Shown here piece after piece: positions 57,906 to 64,000 of a stretch of 64,000 nt of DNA. Within the stretch, counting starts at the first letter, position 1, and each line of letters starts with the position of its first letter. The DNA comes from Arctopsyche grandis (Eukaryota; Arthropoda; Insecta; Trichoptera; Hydropsychidae): the NCBI RefSeq assembly GCF_051622035.1, contig NC_135364.1, positions 22,595,001 through 22,659,000 on the forward strand. The letters run 5' to 3'. The translations under genes were made by a program, and so were the position numbers. The notes under the pieces were generated by a model. That model worked only from the letters and a program-made list of their open reading frames with translations. It made no database searches and was not told the origin of the DNA.

Positions 57906-60900
57906 CCAGCAAGGGAAAAAAACTTTTAGTTTCGGTTGAAGTTGGTTTTATAGTTTAAAGGGGGGGAAAACTTTTTTTTAATTATCTGTATTTTTTACTG
58001 TCAGCATGTGTATTTACATTTCTATTTTAAAGTTGAGGCTATTTTTATATATGTAATTTTTTAATTTTTATCTTTGATAACTCCTTATTTAATTTTTCAT
58101 TCATCAAAATATAAAAAAAAAGTAAATAATATATCTATAATATTATCTGGAAAACATGTATGTAATTATTAAAGTGAATTTGTTATAAAATATCTCCTTA
58201 AGAATACTAAATTATGTAAATTAGAATCCAGAAGTCTATTTCTAGATTTGGTACAAATATATCCAGCAATGGAAGAATTTAATGGTCGAAATAATAGATC
58301 AAAACATTTTTTTTATTTTCTTCTGTCAGCATATGTATTTTCATTTATTTTTTTAAGACGAGGGTATTTTTATTTATGTTATTTTGTATTTTTGTCTTTG
58401 GTAACTGCCTGTTTAATTCTTCATTCATCGGCAAACACATAATTGTCTCATCTGCATCAGAATCTAAATAAATGAGTTTCTTTCATTGTGGAATTGTCAA
58501 TACAAGAAGAATACACTCGCTTCAAAGTAGTTTCATAGAAGCATATACATATGTACATACATTCGCCTTTATTTAATTATTTAAAGAACGTTTTAATTGA
58601 AATATATTTCTCGGGATTCGAGAAAAAAATTCCGTGAGTTCCCGGGATTTTCGATCCGGACAGAAACCTTAAAATTACTAATGCATAAAGTTTTGCGATT
58701 ATGCGGAAGTTCGACCTTGAGATTTTGACTGATATGACCCAGAATTGATTACTGATCACGCTCTCATGATTTAGAAAAAAAAATGTGTGTGTTTATGTGG
58801 GTATTTTGGAGATAATTCGAACACCCATACTATAATCTAAACACCGTCAATCCCATCAAACTGAAGCTCATTTTCAGTTTATTACAACTTAACACTGACG
58901 ATGTTAGAATGTAATTTTTTTTCAAATTTTAGTTGGACCGAAAGTGACTGCTTCAGCCGTTATTTTTTCATTTCTCGCACTTATTTTATATTATTCGACG
59001 TTTAAAGAGATAAAATGATTTTTATAGCTAATTACAATAATTTAACTCACATATTTTACATTATTTTAACATAAAAACACAATTTTACAGGACGCTTGGC
59101 ATCCAGCATACTGGCTAGTGGTTTTTTTTGCACATGAAGGCAATTATATGATAAACAATATTGATTCTTTCTTATTATAATTTTAATAAACCCGCGTAGC
59201 ATTGGATTTTGATAGAGAATCGAACAATTAACTTACGTACATTATTTTTTATTTATTGCTTCGAATCTGTTTTCGGACGGCTTCGGGTGAAAGATGACGG
59301 TTCGAATACGGTTTGATTTGAATTGATGAAAGTGAAAATTAGAAATTATAAATTTACAACACTGCGAACCCCCAGATAGCAGTAACATAATAGAAAAGAG
59401 GGTAAAATTACATGAATTAATAAACGATTCATCGAAAATAGGAACGAGGTTGTGCCGAAGCATACTCTTCAGTATATACATACATATATGTAGATATAAC
59501 GAAATGTAGGGGTGTTAACGAGAAATAAATGAAGTTTTTTTTCCGTTAACCCTATAGTGACTTGCGTGTTCGCAGAATTGTAAACGGCATTGCGGTGCTT
59601 TTTTTGTTTGTTCCGCTTTAGTGTAATATCTGGCGTGTGTTTTCGTCAAAGCGTCTGTTAAATATAAAATACAATATCTTCGAAAGATGATGTAAACAAC
59701 AGTAGTATATTTGAAAGAAAGGAAATGTCGTTAGATAAAAGCAAAATTCAATAAAATGACGTAACATTTTTTATATAACATTGCGAGACAAAATATTTCA
59801 ATTCGTCATGGGGTACGGAAAATTGTTATTATGTTGATAAAAGGAAATTGCTCGCTTATATGAAAAGCATAATAGTTTAAGAAAATTTAGCCTAAAAATA
59901 ATTGTGTTGTGGAAATTGTAAATATACAAACGTGTGGTCTGCCCAGGTTAATTACCACCCCCAAGTGGAATAAAATATCATTAAATATTCAAATATAGTC
60001 CGTTCGGGAGCGGCAAGCCGAAATGTTAATACAATTATCGGAAATACGTATTGGAGCAAATATTTTGTATGCACATATGATTAAGCGGGTACCATTTTCA
60101 CTTCATTTGAATTTTAATTATATATATTGATGCTTCATTTGTTTTATTTTCTTAGTAAAAGTAAATCAGTTTGACGGGTGAGTGTTTTAAATTTGTTCAA
60201 TTGTATATATGTAGAATAGATTTCTTTATCGTTTTTAATTAAAACTGGCCGGCATTGCTCGGGCGTTGGAAATTGAAAGTTCCTTAAAAGGGTTTAGATC
60301 TTTTTTTAAACCAATATGCGGTGATTGATTTAAAGTAAAATGAAAGTACATCATATATGTTGATGTTAAGTTGAAAACTGCGGATTTGTATAGGGAAAAA
60401 ACATGTACATATGTATATTATGTATATATCAAGGTATGTAAATACATATGTATATATTGGAACATTAATTTTCATACAAATATATGTCCATATATAATAC
60501 TTAAGAGAAGTATAAAAATATCTATTAAATGTCGTTTGTTTCTTTGTTTTAAATTATTTAATTTCAATTTTCATGTATGCATTAAATTGTTTATTTTTTT
60601 ATATAAAGTTTTATTTTTATTAAAAAATGCATGAAAACTTTATTAGTAGTGTTGCAAAGTAATTGTTTCAATTCTCATATATGTATATATATTTTTAAAT
60701 CTCTTGTATTGTAGACGTTAACTTTAAACTAGCGCTCGCATATCGACCAAGGAAATGTCGTACAAAACTTGAATTTTCCCATAAAACGAGCTGTATTGTT
60801 AAAACTTTTAGTCATTTAAGCACTTAAACAAACTTTAAAAAAGGTGAAAGACGTTTAATAATCCCAATCTTACGGTTCGTTCTACGGAAAAATCAATGAA

Positions 60901-61916
60901 CTTCGCTAAGTTTTATACTTTTTCAGTTTTCAAATTCAATATACATGCATACATAGTTGAATTTAATGATAAATTTAGTAGATTCAGAATATATTAACAT
61001 TTCGCATAAAAAAAAATAAAACTTTCTAACTTGTAATACAATATGTTTGTAATACGGACCATTTTCATTTCAAATACTTTCAGAAAATAACAGATGTCGC
61101 TTTCGTGCTAAATTTACATTTGAGTAGCATCTTGAGCTGAGATATACACATGTAGTAGTATGTGCTCCAGCTTGGAAAATTTGGGCTTATTGTGTCAAAA
61201 GATCAAAGAAGGTTACCCTCGTATTATATATGTATGTATGTATACGTATGTGAGAGGTTGGTTTGTATAGTTTGACGTAATTTAGAGCTTCTCTTTATAG
61301 GAGTAATTGTTGAATTTTCAACAAACTTTAAAAAGTTTCAACATATATAACTTTGCTGCTGATGCCGAAAAGGGAAAAAGTTATTTTCCTTTTCATTTTG
61401 AAGTTTATTGAAAGAAATTATATAAAAGGACGGTGAATCAACAATAAATCAGGATTGATATAATATACTTTAACACCATATTATAGTGTCTTATTTCCAA
61501 AAATATGTATATGCATATTGCAAATTTTTAAAAAACATAATTTTTCCTGCATTTTCTTTTATTACTTTAATACATCTATTTTTGTAAAAAAAAATGAAAA
61601 TGTAAAATAGATATACTACATAGCTATTATATGTATATTCAATGGACTTAACCGTCATGAGTCATTTTTAGATATCCGCAATTTTACAATACATACATAT
61701 AAGGCAAACTTGCAATATTTAATCACAGTAAACAATAGGGTATTGTTGCCTACTTTTTTAATATATTATAGTATACAAAAAAAGGTTTAATTAAATATTG
61801 AATTCAAATGAATAAAACAAGAGGGGCAGATATTGCTTTTCGTCCAAATTTTACCGGTTGCTTTAGGAGTTTTCGAATACATATTTAAATTTGATACTAA
61901 AATTCGAGTTCTGTTT
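57906..61916. other. Long AT-rich stretch, no gene recognised
   Basis: No exon with splice support, RNA gene or transposon with defined ends was found in about 4 kb. 58670-58960 belongs to the unclassified repeat also present at 49880-50830. Many TACATATGTATGTA words occur, as throughout the window. It could be intron of a large gene extending past the window. Confidence 0.5.
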
Positions 61917-62312
61917 TGGGCAATTCTCATCCATCTCAACCCACACATTTTTCTAATTTCATCCGCCCTACGGCCTTCCGTTCACCCCTTTACACTCTTT
62001 CGGGTTCCATTCCAGTATTTTTTCATCCATATATCGTTTGTTCTTCTAACTACGTGACCCACCCACTGCCATTTCAATCTCATCACTCTCTACACTATAT
62101 CAACTACCCTTATTGTCATACTTCTCACCCACGTATTCCGTTTCGTATCTCTCCTCGTTATGTCGAGCAAACGGCGTTCCACACTTCTATGAGTGCATTG
62201 GGCTTTGTGTAGAATTTTGGCGTTCAATGTCCAAGTTTCACATCCATACGTCATCACTGGCAAAACACATTGATCGAAGATCTTTTGCTTCAGGGGAATT
62301 ATCATTTTTGAA
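61917..62312 (-). mobile_element. RTE-like LINE fragment, - strand
   Basis: On the - strand it reads [20 protein letters not shown] with LNAKILHKAQCTHRS, then broken-frame IRKMCGLRWMRIAQNR. It is the same family as 24630-25095. Confidence 0.78.
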
Positions 62313-62534
62313 TTAAAAATTACGTACCCAAATGCGCTCCATTCTATGTACTTGTACTTGTATGCTCATTATTTTTAATCGTACTTTTTTATTTTATATA
62401 AGAAAAATAATACAAAAAATCAATACTGAAATATAAACAGTAAAAATTTTAAACAAAAATAAAGTACTTAAATATAATAATAGACGTATGAAAACACCAC
62501 TCACGAGCTCCAAGTGGCTTATGTTTATATTATT

Positions 62535-62790
62535 AGCCAGCATTATAGTAGCTCGGTGGTTACGTTATTACCAACCACCGACAGGTTCCAAGTTCAAGGC
62601 CTGGTTTGACTTCGATTGAAAATAATTTATTTTGGGTATTTAATTCAAACTTAAATATTTGTCACTCCAAGTTTATCGTTTCCTATCAGAGTTTGTAAAT
62701 TTATCTGATTTCATTGTTGAAACAGTTCCTCAACAAATAGGAAAACTAGCCTACCTACTATTAGAATATAATTTCTTATATGTATGTATA
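62535..62790 (+). mobile_element. tRNA-derived SINE, copy 8, 3' truncated
   Basis: Head CATTATAGTAGCTCGGTGG with GTTCAAGGCC, then the core TCGTTTCCTATCAGAGTTTG. The tail is missing after the GGAAAACTAGCC block. Confidence 0.75.
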
Positions 62791-62959
62791 TAAATCTAAA
62801 ACGGCGTCTGTAATTCGTTTCCGATTGGCTGGATTGGTCAAAGAAGTTTGTAATTGGTCGGTCGTGAAATAATATTATTATATTTCGATTCAAATAAATT
62901 TAGCACCACTAGTAATCTAAAAATTTGTTTATTTACAAATTAAAAAAAAAATATATATT

Positions 62960-63180
62960 TTGAGAATATCTGCAGTGCCGCTTTTCAGACTTGGATATTT
63001 ATCCCTCCAAATTGATAGTTTCCTATCAGAGTTTGGGAAGGGAAAGCCGATTTTGCAGGAATCGTTTCAATGAAAATCAGAAAAATTGGGAAACTCTGAT
63101 AGGAAACGACGGACCTGGTCACAAACCATGGTCTGGCTAGCGGTAGGGTTTCTGGACTCAACCCGGCCGGGTAATTACTT
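62960..63180. mobile_element. Two SINE fragments head to head
   Basis: 62970-63040 carries the core on the + strand (AGTTTCCTATCAGAGTTTGG). 63065-63130 carries it on the - strand (AAACTCTGATAGGAAACGAC). Together they form an inverted pair around a short centre at about 63050. Confidence 0.6.
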
Positions 63181-64000
63181 AAAGCCCGGATTCGGGATCC
63201 GGGCATTTAAAATTTCGAGTATTAACGTAAAAATTCAAAGTGATTTTCAGTCAATACATGGAAAATATCCAAATATGCATGTGTTATTTATAGATTCTGC
63301 GTGTACATGATTCATTTATGACCTTATTTGTTTGAGAACTTGATTTTACGACTTGTGAAGTTGTGAAAACCGAGAACAATGGAACGGATTTTGCAAATAC
63401 TGAAAATAAATACCGAAAATGATACTGAAATTTGGATAAATTTAGAATTTCACCCATATACAGTGTATATATTTTTAGAATTTTGTCATAGACTTCTCTA
63501 AGACTTCAGAGTGTAAATATCGTTTCAATATTATCAGCATAATCATCATAACTGATTTCGTTAGCGTTAAGTACTTAATTTTAATTATTTCTTGTAATTC
63601 TCTCAAAAAATCAGTTTTATTCTTGACTGAATATACATATGTATGTAAGTATAGTTTTCACGATATTTTTCGGAAAACTACGAAATTCTATAATAATAAT
63701 GATAGTAATAAAGGGAGACAAAATCACATATTTGCTAAATGTGCCGATAATATTGGTTTACGTTTGCTGACATTTAATTGTTTTAAGAATATTAATATTT
63801 GCCTGTATTTATTTGTTAATTAATTTCAACTTCAGTAAACAAATAGCCTGATTAAAATATGTTATTAATTTTTATAACATATTTCATTTTATTTCACTGT
63901 CGACGTTTCACATTACTTTACATAAAATATATTATATATATTTAGTTATTGAAAAATGTTTTGAATTTATAGAACAACCGATTTTTTTTAGTCGAGTCCA
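63181..64000. other. AT-rich end of window
   Basis: No gene, RNA or defined repeat recognised. Confidence 0.4.

Noticed and set aside
5740-62600. tRNA genes at the SINE heads
   Set aside because: The box A and box B likenesses lack an acceptor stem and run directly into the SINE body. They are Pol III promoters of SINEs.

Overview
The window is insect nuclear DNA. Its genes have short introns with GT..AG ends, the protein-level matches are to insect forms of known genes, and the DNA between them is AT-rich and packed with transposons and tRNA-derived SINEs. I cannot name the order or species.

Five host genes can be built exon by exon with every junction in phase. (1) CSN2/alien, COP9 signalosome subunit 2, + strand 2439-5458, complete in 8 exons, 444 aa. 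(2) A two-exon gene on the - strand, 7568-7983, 112 aa, not recognised. (3) RTF2, - strand 11562-13361, complete in 4 exons, 305 aa. (4) pigeon/GSAP (gamma-secretase-activating protein family), - strand 22551-31374, 13 exons giving about 890 aa; the start-codon exon was not found. (5) Cyclin E, + strand 35808-40834, complete in 8 exons, 518 aa, with a CpG-rich first exon and intron, an E2F-like motif cluster in intron 1, and a C-terminal LLTPPxS degron. CSN2 and cyclin E are linked in known biology, because the COP9 signalosome regulates the cullin-RING ligases that destroy cyclin E. Their closeness here may be chance.

The rest is mostly mobile DNA, much of it datable by nesting. I could place ends and target-site duplications (TSDs) for hAT elements and MITEs (8-bp TSD), two piggyBac-like MITE families (TTAA), Mutator-like foldback MITEs (9-bp TSD) and small PIF/Harbinger-like MITEs (TTA/TAT). 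There are also Tigger/pogo and Harbinger transposase remains, Jockey, R1 and RTE-like LINE fragments, solo LTRs, and SINEs sharing one central core.

Layout: 0-2.3 kb, LTR fossils and dispersed repeats. 2.4-5.7 kb, CSN2. 5.7-11.3 kb, SINEs, a hAT remnant, the 112-aa gene, a Jockey fragment and a stacked repeat block. 11.5-13.4 kb, RTF2. 13.5-22 kb, dense nested transposons. 22.5-31.4 kb, pigeon with transposon-filled introns. 31.6-35 kb, repeats. 35-43.5 kb, cyclin E with a long 3' region. 43.5-64 kb, no host exon recognised: hAT, piggyBac, SINE and foldback copies in AT-rich DNA, plus two GC-richer stretches that look single-copy.

No wholly new gene system stands out. The most useful leads are the E2F-like cluster in cyclin E intron 1, the unrecognised 112-aa gene, the shared-core SINE set, the Mutator-type foldback family, and a piggyBac MITE whose empty site survives elsewhere in the window.
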